DNA of 64,000 nucleotides from Serripes groenlandicus. Taxonomy: Eukaryota > Mollusca > Bivalvia > Cardiida > Cardiidae. Positions 9,629 through 20,855 of the stretch are shown here, piece by piece. The first letter of the stretch is position 1, and the number at the start of each line of letters is the position of its first letter. A program made the position numbers and the translations under genes. Location of the stretch: contig JASEVX010000007.1 of NCBI GenBank assembly GCA_031761405.1, positions 27,926,859 to 27,990,858 of the forward strand. Direction: 5' to 3'. The notes under the pieces were generated by a model. It saw only the letters and a list, made by a program, of their open reading frames with translations, was not told where the DNA came from and did not search any database.

Positions 9629-10170
9629 ATATTATTCTTTTAACACTTTATATCAATTTAAATGATTTTAATAATGATTTAATTTTAGACCGCTTGGTCT
9701 GTATCAAGAAACAGAGGAAATTTAAGTGCAGTCGATTCTGGTGTACTATTAATTAAATAGTTTAATTGATATAAAGTGTTTTACTTACTTTCTTCCCTTT
9801 GGAAGACCGAATATATTGAAACAGAAGAATGGACTGCACTTAACCCTTTCCCTCATATGACAATTCTGCAGCAGACGAATTTGAACAAATTTTGTCAAAA
9901 AATAGAAAATCTCTATGACTAAAAGTGGAAAACATTGTGGCAAAAGGAGAAATTGCTCGTTTTGAGCAATTTCTTCTTTTGTCACTATGTTTTCAAAAAG
10001 CCGTCTGCTGCAGAGGCGTCAGAAAGCGTCTTTATGAGGGAAAGGGTTAAATTTCCGTTGTTTTTGAACAAGAGGTCAAAAATTTGATAATTAAAGAGTT
10101 TTATTGATATAAAGTGTTCTATTAACTTGCTTCCCTTTGGAAGACCGAATATACAAATATTATTCTTTTA
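9629..10170. repeat. Inverted-repeat (foldback) structure hosting a MITE
   Basis: Arms share tattattcttttaacacttt then atatcaattt, and ggaaatttaagtgcagtc on the left against gactgcacttaa-[MITE]-atttcc on the right. Also repeated are ataaagtgtt and cttccctttggaagaccgaa (twice). The right arm contains the MITE 9840-10050; the left arm keeps the empty site. Confidence 0.7.
9840..10050 (+). mobile_element. TTAA-type MITE with in-window empty site
   Basis: The filled site reads ggactgcacTTAA-element-TTAAatttcc. The inverted sister arm at 9716-9733 reads, on the minus strand, gactgcacTTAAatttcc with no insertion. This shows directly that TTAA is duplicated and that the element proper runs between the two TTAA motifs. 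Confidence 0.92.
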
Positions 10171-10297
10171 AACCTTTCCCATATATAGAGATACTTTCTG
10201 AATAGTTCTTTATTTATTTATAGAGGTTTTCCAGATTTTTAACCAGATTTTTTCAAAGTCGTCTGCTGCAGATTTGTTGTATTTGGGAAAGGGTTAA
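10168..10297 (-). mobile_element. TTAA-type MITE, short copy
   Basis: 130 bp, TTAA at both ends. Left aacctttcccatatatagag, right ttgtatttgggaaagggtta. It lacks the central palindromic core. Confidence 0.8.
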
Positions 10298-10423
10298 TAT
10301 TCTGTATGACCCTTGTATTGTAATATATTATTGTTGATGTGATCACATGGTACCTGTATTATTGGTTAACTTTCAGATTTTAATTCCTGATGTTAATGGT
10401 TAACATTTTTATTTTAATCCATT

Positions 10424-10643
10424 ACTTCACATGACTTTTCATAGGTTGGCTGCTTTACAATCATCAGATGAATAATTTCACCAATCTAGAAAACTGAAAG
10501 ATTTATATTGATAAAGAGTTGAAAATATTGCAATAAAAGGTGAAATTGCTCGTTTTGAGCAATTTCACCTTTTATTGCAATGTTTTCAAAAGACGTCTAC
10601 AACAGCAGGCATCAAATGTCGTCTGTGAGAAGTAATGGGTTAA
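10424..10643. mobile_element. TTAA MITE, variant subfamily
   Basis: Left TTAATCCATTACTTCACATG and right GAAGTAATGGGTTAA. The interior has the same architecture as the common family, including a perfect central hairpin aggtgaaattgctcgttttg/agcaatttcacctttt. The TIR differs (CCATTACTTC), so it is a distinct subfamily using the same TTAA target. Confidence 0.8.
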
Positions 10644-10744
10644 CATACATGTATATCTTACTCCCTATGTGATTTTAGAAACCGTAAGGCAAGGAGATAA
10701 CTTTCATAATCCACATTTTCTCCATAATTATGTGAAATCTATTC

Positions 10745-10940
10745 ATGCTATCCCACATACAACAAATCTGCAGCAAAAACATGGAAAATAGATGAATGAA
10801 AGTAAATAAATTATTATTGAATAGAGATGAAACATGGCAAAAGGAAACGAAGCTCATTTTGAGTAATTTCTTTTTACACCACAATGTTTTCAAAAGTTGT
10901 CTGCTGCAGATACATCTAAACGTGAGTGGGAAAGGATTAA
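10745..10940 (+). mobile_element. TTAA-type MITE, diverged copy
   Basis: Left tatcccacatacaacaaatc, right gtgagtgggaaaggattaa. Contains ctgcagcaaaaacatgg and gttgtctgctgcagataca. Confidence 0.75.
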
Positions 10941-11123
10941 AAGACTCAAGGTTGTGTCTCGTTAAGGTGTTGTGAATCTCAATACTTAAGTGTCTTTATC
11001 TGTTATGATATTTTAAGTCATTTTCTTTGAAAACATTAGTAGAAACGGATGTAATTTCTGATAACGTTGGATGTTCATTTTTAAACATTGTTGGAAAAGA
11101 TGTCAAAGGTATCAAATGTCATC

Positions 11124-11290
11124 TGTACTAGGGAAAGGGTTAAGCCATCCTACTGATTTTGTACCCTCGCTTTGCCATGGGGGTCTCACATACAATAAAT
11201 CTGCAGCAGATGACTTTGAAAACTTCTATGTAAAAATAAAGAAAATCTCTATAAATAAAAGTTTAATTATTGAATAGAGTTAAAAATATT
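11124..11290 (+). mobile_element. TTAA-type MITE fragments
   Basis: A right-end fragment (gtactagggaaagggttaa, to 11144) is followed by a left-half fragment (ctcacatacaataaatctgc, agcagatgactttgaa) that ends near 11290 without a right TIR. Confidence 0.6.
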
Positions 11291-11499
11291 TGAACATGCT
11301 CTTCCATCATGTGTTTGACACAACTTATTCTTTTACATTTTTGCTAAAATTCATTTTTCTATATACCAATAAGTTTTATAATATCTATTTGTATTTTATG
11401 TTTTATTTCATACCATGTTCTTAAACAATATATGTTATATTTCCTTTTACATGTAAGAAAACTTGAAAAATAAAGTTGATAAATAATCCAAGATATTAT

Positions 11500-11720
11500 T
11501 TCATTAGCTCACTTGAGCATGAAGTGCAGATTGAACTATTGTGACAAATCACCCTCTGTAGTTGAAATATCTCCATTAACATTTTCTACCAAGTTTAATT
11601 ATTCCGAGCCATTAAAAAAAAGAATCACGGGCTAGGGGATGGGGATTGTTTCCATTATATGTTTACTCAGCAAAGGTCCACACCTAGAATTGGGGGTATA
11701 TCTCACTAACCTCCTGGATA
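11500..11720 (-). repeat. Fragment of an array-bearing element (3' end piece)
   Basis: Begins tagctcacttgagcatgaag, the hairpin-end motif of the array elements, and continues with eroded single-copy sequence. Truncated, no array. Confidence 0.45.
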
Positions 11721-11861
11721 TAATTCAATGAAATTTGGACACAATATAGAATTTACTGAAGATAATTCTTAAAATGATTGCGTACAGTTGCAAATTCATT
11801 GAAGAGAAAACAACCCTAACAGTACAACCCCTTAAAAGAAAAGTCATGAAATCAGGAGTCT

Positions 11862-12215
11862 TAGTATCTGGAACGCATGAACTGAATGTATGGTCGGATA
11901 TGCCTCTTTGGAATTACATTCCATGTATGCGCAAGAACATTTTCTAGTTAATGAATAGTGCTAGAATCATACATCAAACCCCCGACTCTGTGCCCAAGTT
12001 CATCCCACAGGTGTTCAGCGGGGTTCAAGTCAAGACACTTTAAACACCAAGGCAGAACACTAATGTTGTTGCTCTGCAGCGTATTAGCGGCAGCTGTATG
12101 GCATGTAGCGCATCAATTGCATGCCTCTGTTTTGCAGAGTTTGAGGACTGGCATCATAATTTTGTTCTAATACCAGGCTTCGTTTAGATTACCATTCACC
12201 TCTACAGTGTCATTG
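11862..12215 (-). pseudogene. Tc1-type transposase relic
   Basis: Read on the minus strand, one broken frame gives, in order, EVNGNLNEAWY (12215 downwards), a stop, CHTAAANTLQSNNISVLPW, then CLDLNPAEHLWDELGHRVGG, a stop, and finally AHTWNVIPKRHIRPYIQFMR. These correspond to successive blocks of the Tc1/mariner DDE catalytic domain; the NPxEHLWDELGxRV block carries the third acidic residue. The second-aspartate region (normally a DNA-x-PHTA-type block) is corrupted by a stop and the N-terminal DNA-binding region is not recognisable, so the gene is dead. It is unrelated to the TTAA MITEs by superfamily, but may have mobilised the TA-flanked element at 54837-55428. Confidence 0.8.
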
Positions 12216-12520
12216 AAATGTTCCTGCGCTGCCAATAACATCTAAAGCGGCAATCATGGTACAGCAGAGAGAATTGGTTGTGAGTACCAAAAATACCACG
12301 GGCACTGTTGCCTACGAAACGTTTCTGTAATTCGTCATGGCTCGGCAACATTAGCTGCCGGTGTATTGGAATGTTGCAAGAAGTTTCGTAATTGTTTTGA
12401 TGTTTCTTTAGACTTGGCTTGCTACCTGAGAGATCTGTCTCCGAATACTCAAAAATGTCGTAGCAGCCGCTAACTTCAAGACATACACCAGTTTTCGTAA
12501 ATTATGTAAAATATGTTATT

Positions 12521-14368
12521 AACAAGAGTTGTCGGAGGATAATATAGCTTGCCTATCCGGGCCATCGTCTATCAGGGCCTACTTCAGAACAGTTATAGCA
12601 TTAGGTAAAGTCACACAGTATCATCTATTGCAAGATAATACACCTTTTGAATACTTGCATGCAAATGTTAACCAAGTCTATACAGGCCCTTTTGGGCCTT
12701 TTAAATCTGTAAATTTGTTTATATACGATGTATGCTGATAGTGAACATAATACCGAAGACTTACAGTATCAGATAAAACCACACATGACCCTGAATAAGT
12801 GTGTGAAGTTTCAAAGCAACACAATACACAGTGTCTGAGAAAAGGCCTTGCACGCAAAGGTTTGACCAAAATTCTAAGTAAAAAAAGGGGCACAATTCAG
12901 TCAAAATCCATTCCAGAGTTGTGGGACTTGACATACAGGGTCATATAATGACCCTGAATAAGTGTGAAGTTTCAAAGCAACAGCTTACACAGTGTCTAAA
13001 AAAAGGCCTTGCACGCAAAGATTTGACCAAAATTCTAAGACCAAAAAGGGGCATAATTCAGTCAAAATCCATTCCAGAGTTATGGTACTTGACATACAAG
13101 GTCATCTAATGACCCTGAATAAGTTTGTGAAGTTTCAAAGCAACAGCATACACAGTGTCTGAGAAAAGGCCTTGCATGCAAAGGTTTGACCAAAATTCTA
13201 ATTCCAAAAAGGGGCACAATTCAGTCAAAATCCATTCCAGAGTTATGGGACTTAACATACAAGGTCATCTAATGACCCTGAATAAGTGTGTGAAGTTTCA
13301 AAGCAACAGCATACACAGTGTCTGAGAAAAGGCTACCAAAATTCTAAGTTCAAAAAGAGGCACAATTCAGTCAAAATCCATTCCAGAGTTATGGGACTTG
13401 ACATATAAGGTCATCTAATGACCCTGAATAAGTGTGTGAAGTTTGAAAGCAACAGCATACACAGTGTCTGTGAAAAGGTCTTGCATGCAAAGGTTTGACC
13501 AAAATTCCAAGTCCAAAAAGGGGCACAATTCAGTCAAAATCCATTCCAGAGTTATGGTACTTGACATACAAGGTCATCTAATGACCCTGAATAAGTGTGT
13601 GAAGTTTCAAAGCAACAGCATACACAGTGTCTGAGAAAAGGCATTGCATGCAAAGGTTTGACCAAAATTCTAATTCCAAAAAGGGGCACAATTCAGTCAA
13701 AATCCATTCCAGAGTTAAGGGACTTGACATACAAGGTCACCTAATGACCTTGAATAAGTTAGTGAAGTTTCAAAGCAACAGCATACACAGTGTCTGAGAA
13801 AAGGCTACCAAAATTCTAAGTTCAAAAAGAGGCACAATTCAGTCAAAATCCATTCCAGAGTTATGGGACTTGACATACAAGGTCATCTAATGACCCTGAA
13901 TAAGTGTGTGAAGTTTCAAAGCAACAGCAAACACAGTGTCTGTGAAAACGTCTTGCATGCAAAGGTTTGACCAAAATTCCAAGTCCAAAAAGGGGCACAA
14001 TTCAGTCAAAATCCATTCTAGAGTTATGGTACTTGACATACAAGGTCATCTAATGACCCTGAATAAGCATGTGAAGTTTCAAAGGAACAGCATACACAGT
14101 GTCTGAGAAAAGGCATTGCATGCAAAACTTTGGCCAAAATTCTAAGTCCAAAAAGGGGCACAATTCAGTCAAAATCCATTCCAGAGTTAAGGGACTTGAC
14201 ATACAAGGTCACCAAATGACCTTGAATAAGTTAGTGAAGTTTCAAAGCAACAGCATACACAGTGTCTGAGAAAAGGCCTTGAACGCAAAGGTTTGACCAA
14301 GCTGGCAACGCCAACATGGATGCCGGGGTGATTACATGAGCTCCCCTATTTCTTCGAATAGGCGAGCT
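12521..14368 (+). mobile_element. Array-bearing hairpin element, family C
   Basis: 5' box AACAAGAGTTGTCGGAGGAT at 12521. About ten tandem monomers of ~120-165 bp follow, with landmarks aagtgtgtgaagtttcaaag, caacagcatacacagtgtct, aaaggggcacaattcagtca and gacttgacatacaaggtcat. The 3' hairpin is ctcccctatttcttcgaata ggcgagct, ending at 14368. Short overlapping ORFs inside are array translations and not genes. Many monomers lack the gccttgcatgcaaaggtttg segment, so the array has two monomer types. Confidence 0.85.
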
Positions 14369-14933
14369 AAAAAGTGTATCTCTCAGTTAGACATGCCACT
14401 CAGTACCATTCAGCTGGCGTCAACCGGTGTATAATTTCGGAAACAACCAACTAATGTGCTTTTCACTTTGATCTGGTCACACCGAGTTCAACTACATACA
14501 TTTTGATAAGTGACTAGATAAACATGAAAAGCATGATATGCACTTGCTACGGCAGGAATCAATGAGGGCATTTGATAAAACAAATATCGGTTAGCTGTCA
14601 GGTAAGTAGGAACATAACATGAAATTTTAATATACATGTACATGTATTTACACACAAAAAAATATTCCTATATCAAAAGTGTGGACTAGGCACTTTTGTT
14701 TTTGAGTATATATAAAGAGAAAATTTTAAAGATCGTCTTGAACTTAAGTACATGTATTAGAATGATTTGCCAATTATTTAACACAAATGTCCCTTGTGCG
14801 ACTCTTCACTAAGATTGTCAAATTATTCCAACCTGTTGAAAAACATGCCGACTAGGAACACTGAGGACTCAGATAAGTGATAAAGGGACCGTCATGGTCC
14901 TCTTCTATAATTATTAAGATCTGCTTATTTTTA

Positions 14934-15097
14934 GCTCTAATGGCCAAAGGCCAGAAGGGCTTATGTCGTGGCGATTTGTCAATCGTGCGTGCGTGCGTCC
15001 GTCCGTGCGTCCGTAAACAATTTCTTGTTAACACGATACAGTCTTCCCTTTTGATTGTATCTCAACCAAACTTATACAGTAGTTAGATATCCATGAG
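14934..15097 (-). mobile_element. Array-bearing hairpin element, family J, cut by assembly gap
   Basis: 3' hairpin agctctaatggccaaaggcc agaagggctta, then a (GTGC/GTCC)n microsatellite, then acaatttcttgttaacacga. This is the reverse complement of the right end of 58092-58736. The sequence then enters the N run, so the array and 5' end are unseen. Confidence 0.75.
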
Positions 15098-15297
15098 NNN
15101 NNNNNNNNNNNNNNNNNNNNNNNNNNNNNNNNNNNNNNNNNNNNNNNNNNNNNNNNNNNNNNNNNNNNNNNNNNNNNNNNNNNNNNNNNNNNNNNNNNNN
15201 NNNNNNNNNNNNNNNNNNNNNNNNNNNNNNNNNNNNNNNNNNNNNNNNNNNNNNNNNNNNNNNNNNNNNNNNNNNNNNNNNNNNNNNNNNNNNNNNN
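15098..15297. other. Assembly gap (200 N)
   Basis: A run of exactly 200 N inside a family J array element. The round length suggests a gap of unknown size, probably because the tandem array collapsed. The ORF that seems to span it is an artefact. Confidence 0.95.
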
Positions 15298-16270
15298 TCT
15301 GCTTATTTTTTCATTTGCCCGTCCCTTATTTCTGCACTCTATTCTGAAGAGGTCTTATCTCATGTTCACAATATTTATAAAATAAATCGCAACCAAGTTT
15401 GATACCTGATTTCTTAATCAATGTTAAATAAATAATTTTAAACTAAATCTTCATTAACTTTGTTTTGAATGTTGATAAGCATAATATCTGAATGACTCGC
15501 AATAAAATTTGATCAAATTAGCAGTTTCGTCATCACTAGTCCTTGGCTCCTTGCCTGATCATTCGTAAACCCTCGACAAACAAATGAAACATGTTTTGAG
15601 TCACTTGTTAGATCATGTTTAGCCCTTTCCCAAATACAGACCATTTATCATACCTCTGCAGATGACTTTTGCCACAATGTTTTCAACTCAATTCAATAAT
15701 TAATATAAGATTTAAACTCTATTTTTTTAGATATTTTTTACATTTTCATGTAGATGCTTTCAAAGACTACTGCAGATTTGAAGTATGTGGGAAAGGTTCT
15801 TTCTGGAGAAGCATGGTTAAAATTAAAATTTTCTTAATCCTTTCTCTGACATAGACAACTTTTGATACCCCAGCAGCACATCAGCTTTTAAATCAAACAC
15901 ATTACATAATTTACATTATTTTCAAATTTGGCCAGTACTTTTGAAGTAGAAGAATTTTTAAGTTTTTACTAGTTTCAGAGTAGAAGATTTATTTAAAATA
16001 TTTATCTATAGCCATATAGGATGTTTTTTGACCAATCAGCATGACTTGATGGAATCTCGTAGAGTGTCACACAAGGACCATTCATCAAAAAAACACAAAA
16101 ACACAAAAACACGGCAAGGTACTTTCCGAGGTGAAGATTTTTAGAATTTTCACTTTAGCCATATAAAGGAAAACAGCCTCATCCCCTGGCAGCCATGTTT
16201 TCGACCAAGCTCTATTGCTTAAAAGAATCTGATAGAGGTCACTCAAAAAACATTTCTACAAAATTGTTTA
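15298..16270. repeat. AT-rich tract with an old MITE and family A remnants
   Basis: A diverged TTAA-type MITE covers about 15619-15797 (ttagccctttcccaaataca to gtatgtgggaaagg). From about 15940 to 16270, eroded plus-orientation family A sequence is visible (cttttgaagtagaagaattt, cccctggcagccatgttttc, aacatttctacaaaattgtt). No exon seen. Confidence 0.6.
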
Positions 16271-18209
16271 AACAAGAGGGACATGATGGCCCTGGATCGC
16301 TCACCTTAATTATACAATGTACTACAATGCAAAATACATCAGGACAATTATTCTGAATGCAACCTCCACAGTGTTAACAAGATTTTCCTTCATTTGGCCT
16401 AGTGATCTATATTTTTTTACCTGATATGACCCATATTCCAACATGGACTAGATATTATCAAGACAACATTCTGACAAATTTTCAACTTGCTCAAAGTAAA
16501 AATGCGGCCTCCGGAGTTTAAACAATATTTTCCTTTATTGACCTTGTTTCTGACCCTACATGATCCATATTCGATCTTGGCTTAGATATCATTTAGATAA
16601 ACATTCTCATAAAATGTCAAGGTGCTGTAGCAAAAAATGTGTCTTCTACAGAGTTAACAAGATGTTCCTTCAATTTGGCCTAGTGACCAAGTTTCTGACC
16701 CAATATGACCCATATTCGAACTTGACCTAGATATAATTCAGACTAACATTCTGACCAAAAATGTGGCATCCAAAGTGTTAACAAGATTTTCCTTCAATTT
16801 GGCCTAGTGACCTAGTTTTTGACCCTACATGATCCATATTCGAACTTGGCTTAGATATCATTTAGATAAACATTCTCATAAAATGTCAAGCTGCTGTAGC
16901 AAAAAATGGGTCTTCTACAGAGTTAACAAGATGTTCCTTCAATTTAGCCTAGTGACCTAGTTTCTGACCCAATATGACCCATATTCAAACTTTACCTAGA
17001 TATCTTTAAGACAAACATTCAAACTGCTGAAGCAAAAATTGCGGCCTCTAGAGTGTTAACAAGATTTTCCTTCAATTTGACCTAGTGACCTATTTTTTGA
17101 CCCAACATGACCCTTGATCGAACTTGACTTACATATCATCAAGAAAAACATTCTGATAAAGTTTCATCATGCTAAAGTTAACAAGAGGCCCAAGAGGGCC
17201 AGTATCGCTCCACGGCCATAAGGCAAAAATAAAATCTCCAAACAGCCCTGCCCCGTGGTGGCTATTTTTTTTACCAACCACCATGGCTTAAAGGAATCTT
17301 GTAGAGTGTCACCAAAGGAATGTTTCTGCAAAATTATTTGAAAATATGCCTGACACTTTCGGAGGAGAAGATTTTTTAAGTTTTCACTATGGTCATATAA
17401 GTCAAAATAGCCCCGCCCTCTGGCGGCCATGTTTTTCGACCAATCAACATGGCTTGAAGGAATCTGATAGAGGGTCACCCAATGAACATTTCTACAAAAT
17501 TATTTGAATATCGGCTGAACACTTTCGGAGAAGAAGATGTTTTAAGTTTTCACTATAGCTATATAACGCAAAAAAGCCCCGCCCCCTGGCGGCCATGTTT
17601 TTCGCCCAATCAACATTTCTTGAAGGAATCTAATTAAGGTTCACACAAGGAACATTTCTACAAAATTATTTGAAAATCGGCCTGACACTTTTGGAGGAGA
17701 AGATTTTTTAAGTTTGCTCTTTAGCCATATAGGCAAAATAGCCCCGCCCTGTGACGGCCATGTTTTTTTACCAATCAACATGGCTTGAAGGAATCTGATA
17801 GAGGGTCACCCACGGAACATTTCTACATAATTATTTGAAAATCTGCTGAACACTTTTTGAGAAGAAGATTATTTAAGTTTTCACTATAGCTATATAAGGC
17901 AAAAAAGCCCCGCCCCCTGGCGGCCATGTTTTTCGCCCAATCAAAATTTCTTGAAGGAATCTAATAAAGGGTCACCCAAGGAACATTTCTACAAAATTAT
18001 TTGAAAATCGGCCTGACACTTTCGGAGAAGAAGATTTTTTAAGTTCTCACTATTTTTTTCTTTCGGTTGCCATGGAAACCAGAATTTTCAATGGATCAAA
18101 AAAATTTGAAGGAATTTAGTAGAGGACATTGAGAGGATGCTTCCCATGAAGTTTCAACCAAATTGGCCAAGTGGTTAGGGAGAAGAAGTTGTTTAAAGGA
18201 AAAAGTTAA

Positions 18210-18241
<32 letters not shown>

Positions 18242-19140
18242 CGGACGCACGACGGACAATTCGCCATGACATAAGCTCGACTGGCTTTCAGCCAGTGGAG
18301 CTAAAAATGCAGTATCCAGAGTGTTAACAAGATTACCCTTCAATTTGGCCTAGTGACCTAGTTTTTAACCCGGCATATTCGAACTTGGCCTAGATATCAT
18401 TTAGACAAACAGTCTGACCAACTTTCAAGCTGCTTAAGCAAAAAATGCGGCATCCAAAGTGTTAACAAGATTTTCCTTCAATTTGGCCTAGTGACCTAGT
18501 TTTGGACCCTGCATGACCCATATTCGAACTTGACCTAGATATCATTTAGCTCAACATTCTGACCAAATTTCAAGCTGCTGAAGCAAAACATGTGGCTTCT
18601 ACAGAGTTAACAAGATTTTCCTTCAATTTGGCCTAGTGACCTAGTTTCGGACCCAATATGACCCATATTTAAACTTGACCTAGATATCTTTAAGACAAAC
18701 ATTCTGACAATATTTCAACATGCTCAAGTTGAAAATGTGGCCTCTACAGTGTTAACAAGATTACCCTTCAATTTGGCCTAGTGACCTATTTTTTGACCCG
18801 ACATGACCCATGTTCGAACTTGACCTACATATCATCAAGACAAACATTCTGATAAAGTTTCAACATGTTCAAGTTGAAAATGTGGCCTCCAGAGTGTTAA
18901 CAAGATTTCGCTTCAATTTGACCTAGTGACCTCGTTTTTGACCTCATATGGCCTAGTTTCGAACTTGTCCAAGATTTGATGGAGATGAATGTTCTGATAC
19001 ACGTTCATGAAGATTGGATGCAAAATGTAGCCTGTAGAGTGTTAACAAGCTGAAATGTTGACGACGCACGGCGGACGGACGCCGGACAAAATGTGATCAC
19101 AATAGCTCACCTTGCACTTCGTGCATAGGTGAGCTAAAAA
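16271..19140 (+). mobile_element. Array-bearing hairpin element, family D, split by family A insertion
   Basis: 5' box AACAAGAGGGACATGATGGC at 16271. Monomers of ~140 bp carry gagtgttaacaagattttcc, ttcaatttggcctagtgacc, tatgacccatattcgaactt and gacctagatatcatttagac. A cggcggacggacgccggac microsatellite precedes the 3' hairpin agctcaccttgcacttcgtg cataggtgagct at 19103-19136. The stretch 17180-18302 is a foreign insertion, and removing it rejoins a monomer exactly. Confidence 0.85.
17180..18302 (+). mobile_element. Array-bearing hairpin element, family A, inserted in family D
   Basis: Starts AACAAGAGGCCCAAGAGGGC. It has five or six monomers of ~165-175 bp (gccccgccccctggcggcca, gaaggaatctgatagagggt, cccaaggaacatttctacaa, ttatttgaaaatcggcctga), a single-copy distal block, an (ACGC)n microsatellite at about 18211-18245, and the 3' hairpin agctcgactggctttcagcc agtggagct. 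Both ends are defined by comparison with uninterrupted family D monomers. Confidence 0.88.
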
Positions 19141-19363
19141 AAGGCCAGCCAGTTTGCAAGGACAAGATTTTTATGAGTTTTTTCTTTCGTTTGCCATGGA
19201 GCCAGAATTTTGAATGAGAGGATGCATCCTATGAATTTTCATTCTAATTGGTTAAGTGGTTACAGAGGAGAAATCTAAAAGTTAACGGAAGCATGGACAC
19301 ACAGATGCTCGTCTGACAACTCACCATTATATAAGCTTGACTGGCTTTCAAGCCAGCAAAGCT
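19141..19363 (+). mobile_element. Family A element, 5'-truncated
   Basis: Only the distal single-copy block and the 3' hairpin remain (ttcgtttgccatggagccag, then agcttgactggctttcaagc cagcaaagct). It directly abuts the 3' end of the family D element, so it was either cut by it or served as its insertion point. Confidence 0.75.
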
Positions 19364-19433
19364 AATAAGCTATAAAAAAAAAGGCAAATTCTTTCATTGT
19401 CATAATTTTACCAACTCTTCATTGCAATAATAA

Positions 19434-19626
19434 ATAACCCTTTCTCAAAGTAGGTCTGCAGACACATTTTGACACATTTACAGCAGACCATAATGAGCAA
19501 TTATTCATTTTGCCTTAATGTTTTAAACTCTTTTCAATAATTATACTTTCATTTATACAGATTTTAATTTTCTTTGCAAAAAATTAGTCGTCTGCTACAG
19601 ATTTGTTGTATTTGGGAAAGGGTTAA
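19434..19626 (-). mobile_element. TTAA-type MITE
   Basis: Left ataaccctttctcaaagtag, right gttgtatttgggaaagggtt followed by aa. Reverse orientation relative to 2581. Downstream flank of ALG10. Confidence 0.75.
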
Positions 19627-19717
19627 TATTGTTTTTCTTCAGACATTTTAACTGCAAACAACATAAATTATATCAGTTACCCTCTGAAGTTGTTCTACAT
19701 AAATGTCTTGGAGAGCC

Positions 19718-19934
19718 TTAACCCTTTCCCACATACAACAAATCTTCAGCAAACGACTTTGAAAAAATATGCTGAAAAATATAACTCTTTAAGTGTATGT
19801 TTTATTATTGAATAAAGTTGAAATCGTTGTGGCAAAGGGGGAAATTGCTCATTATGAGCAATAACTTCTTTTGACACAAAATTTGTATACTGCAGAGGCG
19901 TCAGAAAACGTTTGTATGTGTTTTGAAAGAATAA
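19718..19934 (+). mobile_element. TTAA-type MITE, right end eroded
   Basis: Left ttaaccctttcccacataca at 19718. Core gggaaattgctcattatgag. The right end is reduced to gtttgtatgtgttttgaaag without a clear TTAA. Confidence 0.75.
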
Positions 19935-19939
19935 AAACA

Positions 19940-20380
19940 AGTAGTATTTCTCAATAATTTACTCTTTATTTTTTTACATGCTGTTGATAGCACAGTTTAC
20001 TTTCTCAAAATAGATGAAACTTATGACTATAAAACCATTTATCTTGGGTAAACAGTTATACTATTGGGGACAATTGACAACACCTGTCTCCTTACTTTTG
20101 CCACAATGTTTTCAACTCTGTTTCAAAATTATCCATCCAATTTTCCAGGTAACGAGTAACATTACTTTCAACATATAAACCACTGAACACCTAATACATG
20201 TAGACTGTTCTCCTTTTTCAAATCGGTTTCAAAATTATCCATCCAATTTTTTAGGTAACAAGTGACATTACTTTCAACATATAAACCACTGCACACCTAT
20301 GTTATCCTTTTTCAACTCTGCTTCAAAATTATCATTCAAATTTTATAAATTTCAAATGTTGCTACATGTATCTTGATTGC
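19940..20380. other. Short local duplication, otherwise unassigned
   Basis: The stretch gttactttcaacatataaac cactg is preceded by ttcaaaattatccatccaat and is repeated two to three times (about 20120-20190, 20220-20300, 20320-20345). It is a local tandem duplication of ~115 bp with decay. No exon or RNA gene seen. Downstream of the ALG10 stop on the minus strand, so part may be its 3' UTR. Confidence 0.5.
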
Positions 20381-20383
20381 TAT

Positions 20384-20760
20384 TGGAGTTTTACGTTGTT
20401 TTCAACAGTTTTTAACCCTTTCCCTCATACAACAATTCTGCAGCAGACGACTTTGAACATATTTTGTCAAAAGATGGAAAATCTCTATAATTGAATGGAT
20501 AACCTATGACTTAAAGTGGAAAACATTGTGGCAAAAGGAGAAATTGCTCGTTTTGAGCAATTTATTCTTTTGTCACTATGTTTCCAAAATGCCGTCTGCT
20601 GCAGGTGTCAGAAACCATCTATATGAGGTAAAGGGTAAAATTATATCACTAATTCATGATCCATTGGTTACTTACCAGGACTAGGTAAGGAAATGTGAAC
20701 TTCTACTTGACCTCTGTTAGCTGGGTTGAAACCCTCTATACCAACACAAATATTACATCA
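20384..20760 (-). mobile_element. SINE interrupted by a TTAA-type MITE
   Basis: Tail piece ttggagttttacgttgtttt caacag at 20384-20411, then the MITE 20412-20639, then attatatcactaattcatga and ggttgaaaccctc (box-B-like on the minus strand) up to about 20760. The two flanks together make the SINE body seen at 59762 and 61738. Confidence 0.65.
20412..20639 (+). mobile_element. TTAA-type MITE inside a SINE
   Basis: Left ttaaccctttccctcatac. The right end is altered (tatgaggtaaagggtaaaa). Interior almost identical to 9062 and 35611. Confidence 0.88.
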
Positions 20761-20855
20761 CTTTCACCCGTTTTCTTTTTTCTACAATGTTTTCAGTTGT
20801 CCATCCAATTACCAAGATTGCAAATATAAAATGGTTTCAATGTATTACCGTACTT

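Noticed and set aside
15093..15347. 84-codon ORF
   Set aside because: It runs through the N gap and has no sequence support.
17167..17478. 103-codon minus-strand ORF
   Set aside because: It is a translation of family A tandem monomers, and similar frames occur in every copy of the array.
18211..18245. (ACGC)n as an independent microsatellite locus of interest
   Set aside because: It is the regular pre-hairpin microsatellite of the array elements, here of the family A copy.
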